Origin: an uncultured Lachnoclostridium sp.
GTDB lineage: Bacteria > Bacillota > Clostridia > Lachnospirales > Lachnospiraceae
Assembly (NCBI GenBank): GCA_902464595.1
Contig: CABQJX010000089.1
Location: 1 to 11,553, forward strand
Reading direction: 5' to 3'
Length of the DNA stretch: 11,553 bases
This document shows positions 1 to 6,968 of this stretch, piece by piece; positions within the stretch are counted from its first letter, which is position 1; every line of letters begins with the position of its first letter. The position numbers were made by a program, and so were the translations under genes. The notes beneath the pieces are model-generated. The model was not told where the DNA came from. It saw only the letters and a program-made list of their open reading frames with translations, and searched no databases.

Positions 1-1
1 C

Positions 2-1756
2 TTTGCAGTTATGTACATTATCGCACAAAAGCTGGTGTGGAAGTCCAATGAGGATGGATACCTGGTAGGTTCCCGCGGTTCGGTAGGCTCCTCTTTTGTG
101 GCTACCATGTCGGGGATTACAGAGGTAAATCCGCTGAGTCCTCATTACCACTGCCCGAAATGCCGGTATTATGATTTTGACTCCGATGAGGTGAAGAAGT
201 TCTCCGGTATGGCGGGCTGTGACATGCCGGATAAAAACTGTCCCGTATGCGGAACGCCGTTAGAAAAAGACGGGTTTGATATTCCCTTTGAGACTTTCCT
301 TGGATTTAAGGGGGATAAGGAGCCGGATATTGACCTTAATTTCTCCGGCGAGTATCAGAGCAAGGCCCATGACTATACGGAGGTTATCTTTGGAAAGGGC
401 CAGACCTTCCGCGCCGGGACCATCGGTACTTTGGCGGATAAGACAGCCTTTGGCTATGTGAAAAAATATTATGAGGAGCGGGGGACGAGAAAGCGCAACT
501 GCGAGATCAACCGCATTGTCCAGGGGTGTGTGGGAGTGCGCAGGACTACCGGACAGCACCCAGGCGGAATCATCGTTCTTCCTTTGGGGGAGGAGATCTA
601 TTCCTTTACGCCGGTGCAGCACCCGGCCAACGATATGACGACCTCCACCGTGACCACCCATTTTGATTATCATTCCATCGACCACAACCTGTTAAAGCTG
701 GACATTCTGGGACACGATGATCCTACCATGATCCGTATGCTCCAGGATCTGACCGGTATCGACCCGGTAAAGGATATTCCTCTGGACAGCAAGGAGGTTA
801 TGAGCCTTTTCCAGAATACCTCAGCCCTGGGGATCACGCCGGAGGATATTGGGGGCTGCCCCTTAGGAGCTCTGGGCGTGCCGGAGTTCGGCACAGACTT
901 TGCCATGCAGATGCTCCTTGATACAAAGCCGAAGTATTTTTCTGACCTGGTGCGCATTGCGGGCCTGGCCCACGGAACCGATGTGTGGCTGGGAAATGCC
1001 CAGACGCTGATCCAGGAGGGAAAGGCCACCATCCAGACTGCCATCTGTACCCGAGATGATATTATGGTATACCTGATCTCACGGGGAATGGAGGAGGGAC
1101 TGTCCTTCACCATCATGGAGAGCGTACGTAAGGGAAAGGGATTAAAGGATGAGTGGGCAGAGGAAATGACGGCCCACGGCGTGCCGGACTGGTATATCTG
1201 GTCCTGCCGGAAGATTAAATATATGTTCCCCAAAGCCCATGCGGCAGCTTACGTTATGATGGCCTGGCGCATCGCCTACTGCAAGATTTTTTATCCGCTG
1301 GCATATTACGCAGCCTTTTTCAGCATCCGGGCCAGTGCCTTTTCCTATGAGATCATGTGTCAGGGAAGGGATAAATTGGAATATTATCTGGCAGATTACA
1401 AAAAGAGGGCGGACAGCCTGTCAAAAAAGGAACAGGATACTTTAAGGGATATGAGGATCGTCCAGGAAATGTACGCCAGGGGCTTCGAGTTCGTCCCTAT
1501 TGATATATACAGGGCGAAGGCCAGAAGCTTCCAGATCATTGACGGAAAGCTTATGCCCTCATTAAGCAGCATTGACGGACTGGGGGAGAAGGCGGCGGAT
1601 GCAGTGGTGGACGCAGTAAAGGACGGCCCATTCCTGTCCATTGAAGATTTCAGCAGCCGCACCAAGGTAAATGGAACGCTATGTACCCTGATGTCAGATC
1701 TGGGGCTCTTAAAGGAGCTTCCGAAGTCTAACCAGCTGTCGCTGTTTGACCTGTAG
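2..1756 (+). CDS. polC: DNA polymerase III PolC-type, alpha subunit (C-terminal part, 5' truncated by window edge)
   Basis: PolC is the replicative polymerase of low-G+C Gram-positive bacteria and synthesises DNA on the beta clamp. About 584 residues are visible of a family usually near 1,450, so the OB, exonuclease and PHP parts lie outside the window. The reading frame is already open at base 2, so the ATG at base 11 is internal. Visible landmarks: a zinc-binding cluster with CPKC at bases 152-163 and a second Cys pair about 90 bases on; the catalytic PDIDLNFSGEYQ motif with its two Asp codons at 326-328 and 332-334; LLKLDILGHDDP carrying the third acidic residue; the PKAHAAAYVMMAWRIAYCK block; and a helix-hairpin-helix-like SSIDGLGEKAADAV segment. 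The protein ends in QLSLFDL, a match to the QL(S/D)LF clamp-binding peptide. The stop is TAG. Truncation is due only to the window edge; no frameshift is seen. Confidence 0.97.
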   Translation, partial: FAVMYIIAQKLVWKSNEDGYLVGSRGSVGSSFVATMSGITEVNPLSPHYHCPKCRYYDFDSDEVKKFSGMAGCDMPDKNCPVCGTPLEKDGFDIPFETFLGFKGDKEPDIDLNFSGEYQSKAHDYTEVIFGKGQTFRAGTIGTLADKTAFGYVKKYYEERGTRKRNCEINRIVQGCVGVRRTTGQHPGGIIVLPLGEEIYSFTPVQHPANDMTTSTVTTHFDYHSIDHNLLKLDILGHDDPTMIRMLQDLTGIDPVKDIPLDSKEVMSLFQNTSALGITPEDIGGCPLGALGVPEFGTDFAMQMLLDTKPKYFSDLVRIAGLAHGTDVWLGNAQTLIQEGKATIQTAICTRDDIMVYLISRGMEEGLSFTIMESVRKGKGLKDEWAEEMTAHGVPDWYIWSCRKIKYMFPKAHAAAYVMMAWRIAYCKIFYPLAYYAAFFSIRASAFSYEIMCQGRDKLEYYLADYKKRADSLSKKEQDTLRDMRIVQEMYARGFEFVPIDIYRAKARSFQIIDGKLMPSLSSIDGLGEKAADAVVDAVKDGPFLSIEDFSSRTKVNGTLCTLMSDLGLLKELPKSNQLSLFDL

Positions 1757-1779
1757 AAAACGCAAGAAAAAGGAAATCA

Positions 1780-1808
1780 TTGATATTTATGCAATCCTAT
1801 GATAGAAT
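1780..1808 (+). promoter_or_regulatory. Predicted sigma-A promoter, extended -10
   Basis: TTGATA (1780-1785), a 17-base spacer and TAGAAT (1803-1808), with TG at 1800-1801 forming an extended -10. The predicted start is near 1815, three bases before a terminator-like hairpin at 1818. It would serve the transporter gene at 1892. Position and motif are seen; activity is inferred. Confidence 0.6.
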
Positions 1809-1817
1809 ATAAAAAAT

Positions 1818-1846
1818 AAAAGAGTCCTTTCAAAAGGGCTCTTTTG
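1818..1846 (+). terminator. Intrinsic terminator or 5' hairpin between polC and the transporter gene
   Basis: The arms AAAAGAGTCCTTT (1818-1830) and AAAGGGCTCTTTT (1833-1845) pair over about 12 bp with one U-G wobble and a tight loop, and a T-rich tract is part of the right arm. The site lies 61 bases after the polC stop and fits a polC terminator. Because a strong promoter ends only about ten bases upstream, it could instead be the first structure of the transporter mRNA leader. Confidence 0.75.
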
Positions 1847-1891
1847 TTGCGCGAAACGGCGCCTTATTAAACGAAACGGAGGAGAAAAGAA

Positions 1892-3265
1892 ATGGAACGT
1901 GAAACGTTCTCGTCCAGGCTTGGATTTATCCTGATCAGTGCAGGCTGCGCCATTGGCCTGGGAAATGTGTGGAGGTTCCCTTATATTGTGGGAGAGTATG
2001 GCGGAGCAGCTTTTGTGCTGGTCTATCTTTTGTTCCTGCTGGTACTGGGGCTTCCCATCGTCGTTATGGAGTTTGCAGTGGGAAGGGCAAGCCGCAAGAG
2101 CGCTGCCTTATCCTTTGACAAGCTGGAGCCAGAGGGAAGCAAATGGCATCTGGCAAAATATCCCGCTATGGCAGGAAATTACATCCTGATGATGTTTTAT
2201 ACTACCGTAGGCGGATGGATGATACTTTACTTTTTAAAAACCTTGAAAGGGGATTTTAACGGCCTTGACGCAGAGGCTGTGGCCGGAGAGTTTAACAGCA
2301 TGCTGGCAGATCCCATTCTCATGGGCAGCTTTATGGTAGTGGTAGTGCTTCTGTGCTTCGGCATCTGCGCCATGGGACTTCAAAAGGGAGTGGAGCGGAT
2401 CACAAAGGCTATGATGGTGTGCCTTCTGATCCTGATGGTGGTTCTGGCCATCCATTCCATGCTCCTTCCCGGAGGCGGCCCGGGACTGGAATTTTACTTA
2501 AAACCGGACTTCGGAAAAATGAAGGCGGCCGGGATCGGGGAGGCGGTTTTTGCGGCCTTAGGACAGTCCTTCTTCACCCTCAGCATTGGAATTGGGGCAT
2601 TGGCGATCTTCGGAAGCTATATCGGAAAGGAGCGGGCTCTCACAGGGGAGGCGGTGAGCGTTACCCTGTTGGATACCATGGTAGCTTTTATGGCAGGACT
2701 CATTATTTTTCCGGCGTGCTTTGCCTATAACATTGAGTCTACCTCCGGCCCTTCCCTGATCTTTATCACTCTGCCCAATGTATTCAACCACATGGCAGGC
2801 GGACAGATCTGGGGAGCTATGTTCTTCCTGTTTATGTCCTTTGCTGCATTTTCCACGATCATTGCCGTGTTCCAGAATATCATTTCCTTTGCAACGGATC
2901 TGACAGGCTGTACGGTAAAAAAAGCAGTTTTGTGCAATCTCGGTATTATCATCCTGCTGTCCATCCCATGTGTGCTGGGCTTTAATCTCTGGAGCGGATT
3001 TGCGCCGTTGGGAGAGGGATCCACTGTGTTGGATCTTGAGGATTTTATCCTGAGCAATAACCTCCTTCCCATCGGAAGCATGATCTACCTGATGTTCTGC
3101 ACCAGCCGTTATGGGTGGGGGTTCAAGAAGTTTTTGGCAGAGGCCAACGAGGGAGAGGGGATCAAATTCCCGGCTTGGGTAAGGGTTTATGTGACCTATA
3201 TCCTGCCTCTTATCGTGCTGGGGATCTTTATCCAGGGCTATGCGTCTAAATTTATGGGAAATTAA
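1892..3265 (+). CDS. Sodium-dependent amino acid transporter, neurotransmitter:sodium symporter (NSS/SNF) family
   Basis: Secondary transporter of the LeuT/MhsT/Tyt1 family, which couples inward Na+ flow to amino acid or amine uptake across the cytoplasmic membrane. At 457 residues with about eleven predicted helices and no twelfth, it matches the 11-helix bacterial subgroup. The unwound first helix carries the signature AGCAIGLGNVWRFPYIVGEYGG (bases about 1937-2002). Helix 8 has FAAFSTIIAVFQ, where A, S and T fall at the positions of the LeuT Na2-site residues A351, T354 and S355. A GGAGGAG ribosome site at 1878-1884 sits 7 bases before the ATG and fixes the start. The gene stands alone between two terminators. 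The substrate cannot be read from the sequence; small or aromatic amino acids are typical of relatives. Just inside the gene, GAACGT and ACGTTC (1895-1909) could form a small hairpin next to the start codon. Confidence 0.95.
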   Translation: MERETFSSRLGFILISAGCAIGLGNVWRFPYIVGEYGGAAFVLVYLLFLLVLGLPIVVMEFAVGRASRKSAALSFDKLEPEGSKWHLAKYPAMAGNYILMMFYTTVGGWMILYFLKTLKGDFNGLDAEAVAGEFNSMLADPILMGSFMVVVVLLCFGICAMGLQKGVERITKAMMVCLLILMVVLAIHSMLLPGGGPGLEFYLKPDFGKMKAAGIGEAVFAALGQSFFTLSIGIGALAIFGSYIGKERALTGEAVSVTLLDTMVAFMAGLIIFPACFAYNIESTSGPSLIFITLPNVFNHMAGGQIWGAMFFLFMSFAAFSTIIAVFQNIISFATDLTGCTVKKAVLCNLGIIILLSIPCVLGFNLWSGFAPLGEGSTVLDLEDFILSNNLLPIGSMIYLMFCTSRYGWGFKKFLAEANEGEGIKFPAWVRVYVTYILPLIVLGIFIQGYASKFMGN

Positions 3266-3280
3266 AATATGACGGATCAT

Positions 3281-3323
3281 AAAGGCGGTTTCTGCGTCAT
3301 TCAGGCGTGGGAGCCGCCTTTTT
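3281..3323 (+). terminator. Intrinsic terminator after the NSS transporter gene
   Basis: AAAGGCGG (3281-3288) pairs with CCGCCTTT (3314-3321) and is followed by a T tract, 16 bases after the stop codon. The loop is long (25 bases). A competing short stem, ATGACG (3269-3274) with CGTCAT (3295-3300), would form a pseudoknot with it or exclude it. Confidence 0.75.
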
Positions 3324-3329
3324 AAAATA

Positions 3330-3397
3330 TAAATGTATAGTATACTTGACATTAAATGTAAAGCATACTATACTATAAATGTAAAGTAAACTTTGCT
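3330..3397 (+). promoter_or_regulatory. Three phased operator-like repeats upstream of the XRE regulator
   Basis: Three 17-base direct repeats of the form TAAATGTAWAGYAWACT begin at 3330, 3353 and 3376, a spacing of exactly 23 bases. Each also reads as part of an 18-base imperfect dyad: TGTATAGTATACTTGACA (3334-3351), TGTAAAGCATACTATACT (3357-3374) and TGTAAAGTAAACTTTGCT (3380-3397), consensus TGTAWAGTATACTWTACA. The right ends of the first and second dyads are the promoter -35 and -10 hexamers. The likely ligand is the XRE protein encoded directly downstream (autoregulation); that assignment is inference. Confidence 0.75.
3346..3374 (+). promoter_or_regulatory. Sigma-A promoter of the XRE/membrane-protein operon
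   Basis: Consensus TTGACA (3346-3351), a 17-base spacer and TATACT (3369-3374). The predicted start near 3381 falls in the third operator repeat. A repressor on any of the three repeats would cover -35, -10 or the start site. Confidence 0.85.
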
Positions 3398-3419
3398 TTT
3401 GAAAGAAGGGGCGGTGAAA

Positions 3420-3623
3420 TTGAAAAATAGGATACAAGAGCTGAGAAAGCAGAGGAAGGTGACCCAGGAGGAGCTGGCAGAGGCGGTGGGCGTAACCAGG
3501 CAGACGATCATATCTTTGGAGAACGGCAGATATAACGCTTCCCTGCAGCTGGCCTTCCGCATAGCTGGATTTTTTGGAAAGGCCATTGAGGAGATATTTT
3601 GGTTAGAGGAAAGTGAGGAATGA
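3420..3623 (+). CDS. Small XRE-family helix-turn-helix transcriptional regulator
   Basis: A 67-residue, single-domain DNA-binding protein of the Cro/C1 (HTH_3) family, in the group of very short regulators exemplified by YozG. The sequence MKNRIQELRKQRKVTQEELAEAVGVTRQTIISLENGRY contains the helix-turn-helix: the TQEELAEAVGV helix, the turn, and the recognition helix TRQTIISLENGRYNAS. The rest, LAFRIAGFFGKAIEEIF, closes the five-helix bundle. No ligand or protease domain is present. I chose the TTG at 3420: AAGGGG (3406-3411) lies 8 bases upstream and the product then starts in the standard family register. The upstream TTG at 3393 would have its ribosome site inside the gene, and the GTG at 3414 is too close to it. 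The stop codon overlaps the ATG of the next gene (ATGA), so the two are translationally coupled. It is probably an autorepressor acting on the three upstream repeats (inference). Confidence 0.92.
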   Translation: MKNRIQELRKQRKVTQEELAEAVGVTRQTIISLENGRYNASLQLAFRIAGFFGKAIEEIFWLEESEE

Positions 3624-4117
3624 TTATGTGGATCAATCGATTATTTGGGGATTACCCTATTGATTTTGAAAAAAGATGCCGGATCCGGATGGCGGCAGGT
3701 ATGGGAGGTATTCTTTTGGGAATCCTATCCATGGTACTGGGATGGCTGGCTCAGGGCGGGCAGCTTCCCGTCCTTTATCTGGAGAGGGGGACAAGAAGTT
3801 TTCTGCCTCAGTTTTACATGAGCATAGGCGCAGGCCTTGCCTGTGGAGGAGCTATTTCTCTTTTTCGCAGCCGCCGGTATCTGAGAGATCCGGAACTTAG
3901 CAAGAAAAGAAGGGTTTATGAGTCAGACGAGCGCAATCGGCTTTTGGGGCTGCGGTGCTGGGCATATACAGGCTACACCATGATGTTAGCTCTTTATATA
4001 GGCGTTTTAGTCAGCGGATTTATAAGCGTTACCGTATCCAAAACCCTTTTGGCGGTAACGGCATCCTTCGCAGTCCTGCTTTTTGTTTTCCGAAAGATCA
4101 TGGAGCGGGCCATGTAG
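3620..4117 (+). CDS. Four-helix membrane protein of unknown function, coupled to the XRE regulator
   Basis: An integral membrane protein of 165 residues that I cannot assign to a characterised function. Predicted helices lie near residues 24-44, 64-82, 113-135 and 140-158. A basic cytoplasmic loop between helices 2 and 3 contains KKRRVYESDERNRLLGLR; a DER motif before a helix also occurs in small DUF2178-type membrane proteins, so a distant relation is possible. The ATG at 3620 overlaps the regulator's TGA. An in-frame ATG at 3626 is better spaced from the GAGGA at 3615-3619, so the true start could be two codons later. Pairing of a tiny XRE repressor with a small membrane protein is a recurring Firmicutes arrangement, in which the membrane protein may antagonise or signal to the repressor. 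That role is inference. The last codons lie in a 22-bp tandem duplication. Confidence 0.85.
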   Translation: MIMWINRLFGDYPIDFEKRCRIRMAAGMGGILLGILSMVLGWLAQGGQLPVLYLERGTRSFLPQFYMSIGAGLACGGAISLFRSRRYLRDPELSKKRRVYESDERNRLLGLRCWAYTGYTMMLALYIGVLVSGFISVTVSKTLLAVTASFAVLLFVFRKIMERAM

Positions 4118-4146
4118 GATCCACGAGAGGGCTATGTAGGATCCAC
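4103..4146 (+). repeat. 22-bp tandem duplication across the end of the membrane-protein gene
   Basis: Unit 1 (4103-4124) and unit 2 (4125-4146) agree at 20 of 22 positions, including the 13-base run ATGTAGGATCCAC. The stop codon lies in unit 1, so the second copy is untranslated. Of the 81 bases from the stop to the copA promoter, the remainder shows no gene and no clear terminator. Confidence 0.85.
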
Positions 4147-4198
4147 AGGGTCATGGCAGGAGCATACAGAAAAATGGGGAAATGAAAGACGAAGGTTA

Positions 4199-4227
4199 TT
4201 GACAGGAAAGGCTCTTTGATTTATAAT
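4199..4227 (+). promoter_or_regulatory. Perfect-consensus sigma-A promoter of the copper operon
   Basis: TTGACA (4199-4204), exactly 17 bases, TATAAT (4222-4227): both hexamers and the spacing match the consensus. The CsoR-type operator begins on the next base, so the predicted start (about 4234) is inside the operator. A maximally strong promoter held by a repressor is the expected design for a detoxification gene. Confidence 0.93.
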
Positions 4228-4256
4228 TTCAATATACCCACCAGGGGTATATTGAA
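4228..4256 (+). promoter_or_regulatory. CsoR-type copper operator (perfect 12-bp inverted repeat)
   Basis: TTCAATATACCC (4228-4239) and GGGTATATTGAA (4245-4256) are exact reverse complements around a 5-base centre, ACCAG. The core, TATACCC then GGGGTATA, has the form of CsoR operators at copZA promoters in Firmicutes. It starts immediately after the -10 hexamer, spans the start site and runs into the copA ribosome site (AAAGGAG, 4255-4261). The csoR gene lies downstream at 6663. Apo-CsoR should bind here and Cu+ should release it. Confidence 0.9.
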
Positions 4257-4270
4257 AGGAGAGTGCCTTT

Positions 4271-6580
4271 ATGATAACAGAACAGTATCACATAGATGGA
4301 ATGTCCTGCGCTGCCTGCAGCAGCGCAGTGGAGCGTGTGACCCGGAAATTAAACGGGGTGGAGAGCAGCAACGTAAACCTGACTACCAACCGTATGGTCA
4401 TTACGTATGACGAAACCCTGGTAACTCAGGAGATGATCTGCGAGAAGGTCTCCCGTGCAGGCTTTCAGGCCAGCCTGATCCTGGAGGAGGAACAGAATAA
4501 GGAAAAAGAGGAACAGGAGTGGAGGGAACAGGAGGAGCAGCTCCATCAGGTAAAGCGCAGGGTGGTTACGGCCATCTGCTTTGCCCTTCCTCTGCTGTAT
4601 ATTTCCATGGGACATATGATCCCGGTGAAGCTGCCTCTGCCTTCCTTGCTGGACATGGAGTCTAACCCTATGAATTTTGCCCTGGCTCAGCTGATCCTGA
4701 CCATTCCCGTCCTGATCTGCGGCCGCAAGTTTTATCTGGTAGGGATCCGGGCCCTTTTAAAGGGAAATCCCAATATGGATTCCCTGGTAGCTATCGGAAC
4801 AGGAAGCGCATTCCTCTACAGCCTGGCCATGACCGCAGGCATACCTTCCGATCCCATGAAGGCCCATCAGCTGTATTATGAATCAGCGGCTGTGGTGGTG
4901 ACTCTGGTCATGCTTGGAAAATTTATGGAAAGCCGCAGCAAGGGAAAAACCTCGGAGGCCATCCGCAAGCTGATGGAGCTGGCCCCGGATACAGCGATCC
5001 TTTATGAAAATGGCATGGAGCGGGAGATTGAGACCTCCCAGGTCAGAGCCGGGCAGCATATCCTGATCAAGCCGGGCAGCAGGATCCCCTTAGACGGTAT
5101 TCTTGTAAAGGGCAGCAGCAGCGTAGATGAGTCTATGCTGACCGGTGAAAGTATTCCCGTGGAGAAGCAGGAGGGAGATACGGTCATCGGCGGAAGTATG
5201 AACTATAACGGGGCTATGGAGGTAGAAGTGACCCATGTGGGAAGTGATACCACCCTGTCCAAAATTATTAAGATGATTGAGGACGCCCAGGGAAAAAAGG
5301 CCCCCATCTCAAAGCTGGCAGATAAGGTGGCCGGGTATTTTGTCCCGACGGTCATGGGGATTGCCCTTGTAGCTGCGCTGTTATGGTGGATCTTAGGAGG
5401 GAAAGAGCTGTCCTTTGTGCTGACGATCTTTGTGGCGGTTCTGGTGATCGCCTGCCCCTGCGCTTTGGGGCTGGCTACTCCTACGGCTATCATGGTGGGA
5501 ACCGGAGTGGGAGCCGGACACGGAATTCTTATTAAAAGCGGGGAAGCATTGGAGATCTGTCATAAGGTGGATGCGGTGATCCTGGATAAGACAGGGACGA
5601 TCACCGAGGGAAAACCGAAGGTGACAGATGTGGTGGTTTTTGATAAAGAAGCGGTACTGGGCCTGTGGAAGAAGGAAGGCCGGGGGGAGCCGTTGGAGGA
5701 AGCGGTCAAAGGGGATTTGCTGAAAATTGCCGCTTCCTGCGAACAGATGTCGGAGCATCCTCTTGGACAGGCCATTGTCCAGGCGGCCAGGGAAAAGCAG
5801 CTGGAGCTTTCCATGCCGGAACAGTTTGAGAGCATCACGGGAGCCGGTATCCGCACCCGTCTGCAGGAATATTGGGTATCTGTAGGAAACCGCCGGCTTC
5901 TTGAGACAGAACAGGTATCTCTTCCGGATCGGGCACAGGAGATGGCTTCCCAATATGCCAATATGGGAAAAACACCCATGTATGTGGTGATTGAAGGCCG
6001 TCTGGCCGGTATGGTGTGCGTAGCTGATACCATCAAGGAAACCAGTGTGGAGGCGGTGGAAAAGATCAAAAGCCTGGGAGTGGCCGTTTATATGGTTACA
6101 GGAGATAATGAGCGGACTGCAGAGTATATCGGGAGCCAGGCCCGTGTGGATCAGGTAGTGGCGGAGGTGCTTCCTGAAGATAAGGCGCAGGTGGTAAGCC
6201 GCCTGCAAAAGGAAGGGAAGACCGTTATGATGGTAGGGGACGGGATCAATGATGCCCCGGCCCTGGTACAGGCAGATGTGGGCTGTGCCATTGGAAACGG
6301 AAGCGATATTGCCCTGGAATCCGGAGATGTGGTATTGATGAAATCTGATCTGATGGATGTATACCGGGCGATCAAGCTGAGCAAGGCGACCATACGCAAT
6401 ATCAAGCAGAATCTATTTTGGGCATTCTTCTATAATTCTCTGGGGATCCCTGTGGCAGCCGGTGTGCTCTATCTCTTAGGAGGCCCCCTTTTAAGCCCTA
6501 TGATCGGCGGCTTTGCTATGTCCTTGAGCTCTGTGTGTGTGGTGGGAAATGCCCTGCGCCTTAGGAATCTGAAGCTGTAG
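4271..6580 (+). CDS. copA: Copper-exporting P1B-type ATPase CopA
   Basis: Pumps cytosolic Cu+ out across the membrane using ATP. The protein has 769 residues and a single N-terminal metal-binding HMA domain (about residues 3-70) with GMSCAAC, Cys13 and Cys16. A Glu-rich charged linker (about 71-98) precedes the membrane part. Catalytic landmarks in order: TGES 291-294 (actuator), CPC 395-397 in the transport helix, DKTGT with phosphorylated Asp439, the SEHPLG nucleotide motif with His496, and GDGINDAP starting at 656. The Cu+-specific P1B-1 signature is present: Tyr721-Asn722 in the seventh helix and Met750 with Ser753-Ser754 (MSLSS) in the eighth. AAAGGAG (4255-4261) sits 9 bases before the ATG. 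It is the first gene after the CsoR-type operator and is expected to be copper-induced. The single HMA domain fits a separate chaperone (the CopZ-like gene at 9792) delivering Cu+. Confidence 0.97.
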   Translation: MITEQYHIDGMSCAACSSAVERVTRKLNGVESSNVNLTTNRMVITYDETLVTQEMICEKVSRAGFQASLILEEEQNKEKEEQEWREQEEQLHQVKRRVVTAICFALPLLYISMGHMIPVKLPLPSLLDMESNPMNFALAQLILTIPVLICGRKFYLVGIRALLKGNPNMDSLVAIGTGSAFLYSLAMTAGIPSDPMKAHQLYYESAAVVVTLVMLGKFMESRSKGKTSEAIRKLMELAPDTAILYENGMEREIETSQVRAGQHILIKPGSRIPLDGILVKGSSSVDESMLTGESIPVEKQEGDTVIGGSMNYNGAMEVEVTHVGSDTTLSKIIKMIEDAQGKKAPISKLADKVAGYFVPTVMGIALVAALLWWILGGKELSFVLTIFVAVLVIACPCALGLATPTAIMVGTGVGAGHGILIKSGEALEICHKVDAVILDKTGTITEGKPKVTDVVVFDKEAVLGLWKKEGRGEPLEEAVKGDLLKIAASCEQMSEHPLGQAIVQAAREKQLELSMPEQFESITGAGIRTRLQEYWVSVGNRRLLETEQVSLPDRAQEMASQYANMGKTPMYVVIEGRLAGMVCVADTIKETSVEAVEKIKSLGVAVYMVTGDNERTAEYIGSQARVDQVVAEVLPEDKAQVVSRLQKEGKTVMMVGDGINDAPALVQADVGCAIGNGSDIALESGDVVLMKSDLMDVYRAIKLSKATIRNIKQNLFWAFFYNSLGIPVAAGVLYLLGGPLLSPMIGGFAMSLSSVCVVGNALRLRNLKL

Positions 6581-6662
6581 AAAAATCAAGAAACATGAGA
6601 AACGGAATAATTGAGAGACAACCTATAAGAAACAACATAAGAGGATCGGGAGGGAGAACGCC

Positions 6663-6968
6663 GTGAAAGAAGAACAGGCCTGCGGCTGCCGGCATAAGCA
6701 CCGGGAGGCGTCAGAAGAGCGGGGGCTTATGAACCGGCTGAACCGCATTGAGGGACAGATCCGAGGGATCAAAGCTATGGTAGAGGATGAGCGCTATTGC
6801 GTGGATATTATCACTCAGGTAGCCGCAGTCCAGGCGGCGCTCAACAGTTTCAATAAGGTGCTGCTGGAGCGTCATATAAAAACATGTGTGGTGGAGGATA
6901 TTCGTCATGGAGACAGCGACGCCACCGTGGAGGAGCTGTGCCGAACCTTGCAGAAGATGATGAAATGA
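6663..6968 (+). CDS. csoR: Copper-sensing transcriptional repressor CsoR
   Basis: An all-helical CsoR/RcnR-family repressor that binds DNA as an oligomer when free of Cu+ and leaves it when Cu+ is bound. The 101 residues include NRLNRIEGQIRGIKAMVEDERYC and the LLERHIKTCVVEDI helix. The Cu+ ligands of the family, Cys-His-Cys, are present as Cys46, His71 and Cys75, which separates it from the Ni/Co (RcnR), sulfide (CstR) and formaldehyde (FrmR) branches. The N-terminal tail carries Cys7, Cys9, His11 and His13 ahead of the fold, a possible extra metal site seen in various form in other Firmicutes CsoRs. The start is GTG, fixed by GGGAGGGAG (6648-6656) 6 bases upstream. It lies 82 bases after copA on the same strand with no terminator between, so it is probably co-transcribed and autoregulated through the operator at 4228. 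Confidence 0.95.
   Translation: MKEEQACGCRHKHREASEERGLMNRLNRIEGQIRGIKAMVEDERYCVDIITQVAAVQAALNSFNKVLLERHIKTCVVEDIRHGDSDATVEELCRTLQKMMK

Noticed and set aside
670..1233. 187-codon minus-strand open frame inside polC
   Set aside because: It is antisense to conserved polymerase motifs, with no ribosome site or recognisable protein features.
2558..3352. 264-codon open frame on the minus strand opposite the NSS transporter
   Set aside because: It lies antisense to a clearly conserved transporter, has no ribosome site at its start, and its translation is a charged, domain-free sequence.
5393..6208. 271-codon minus-strand open frame inside copA
   Set aside because: It is antisense to the copA nucleotide-binding domain; its His/Cys-rich translation is a by-product of codon use on the coding strand.
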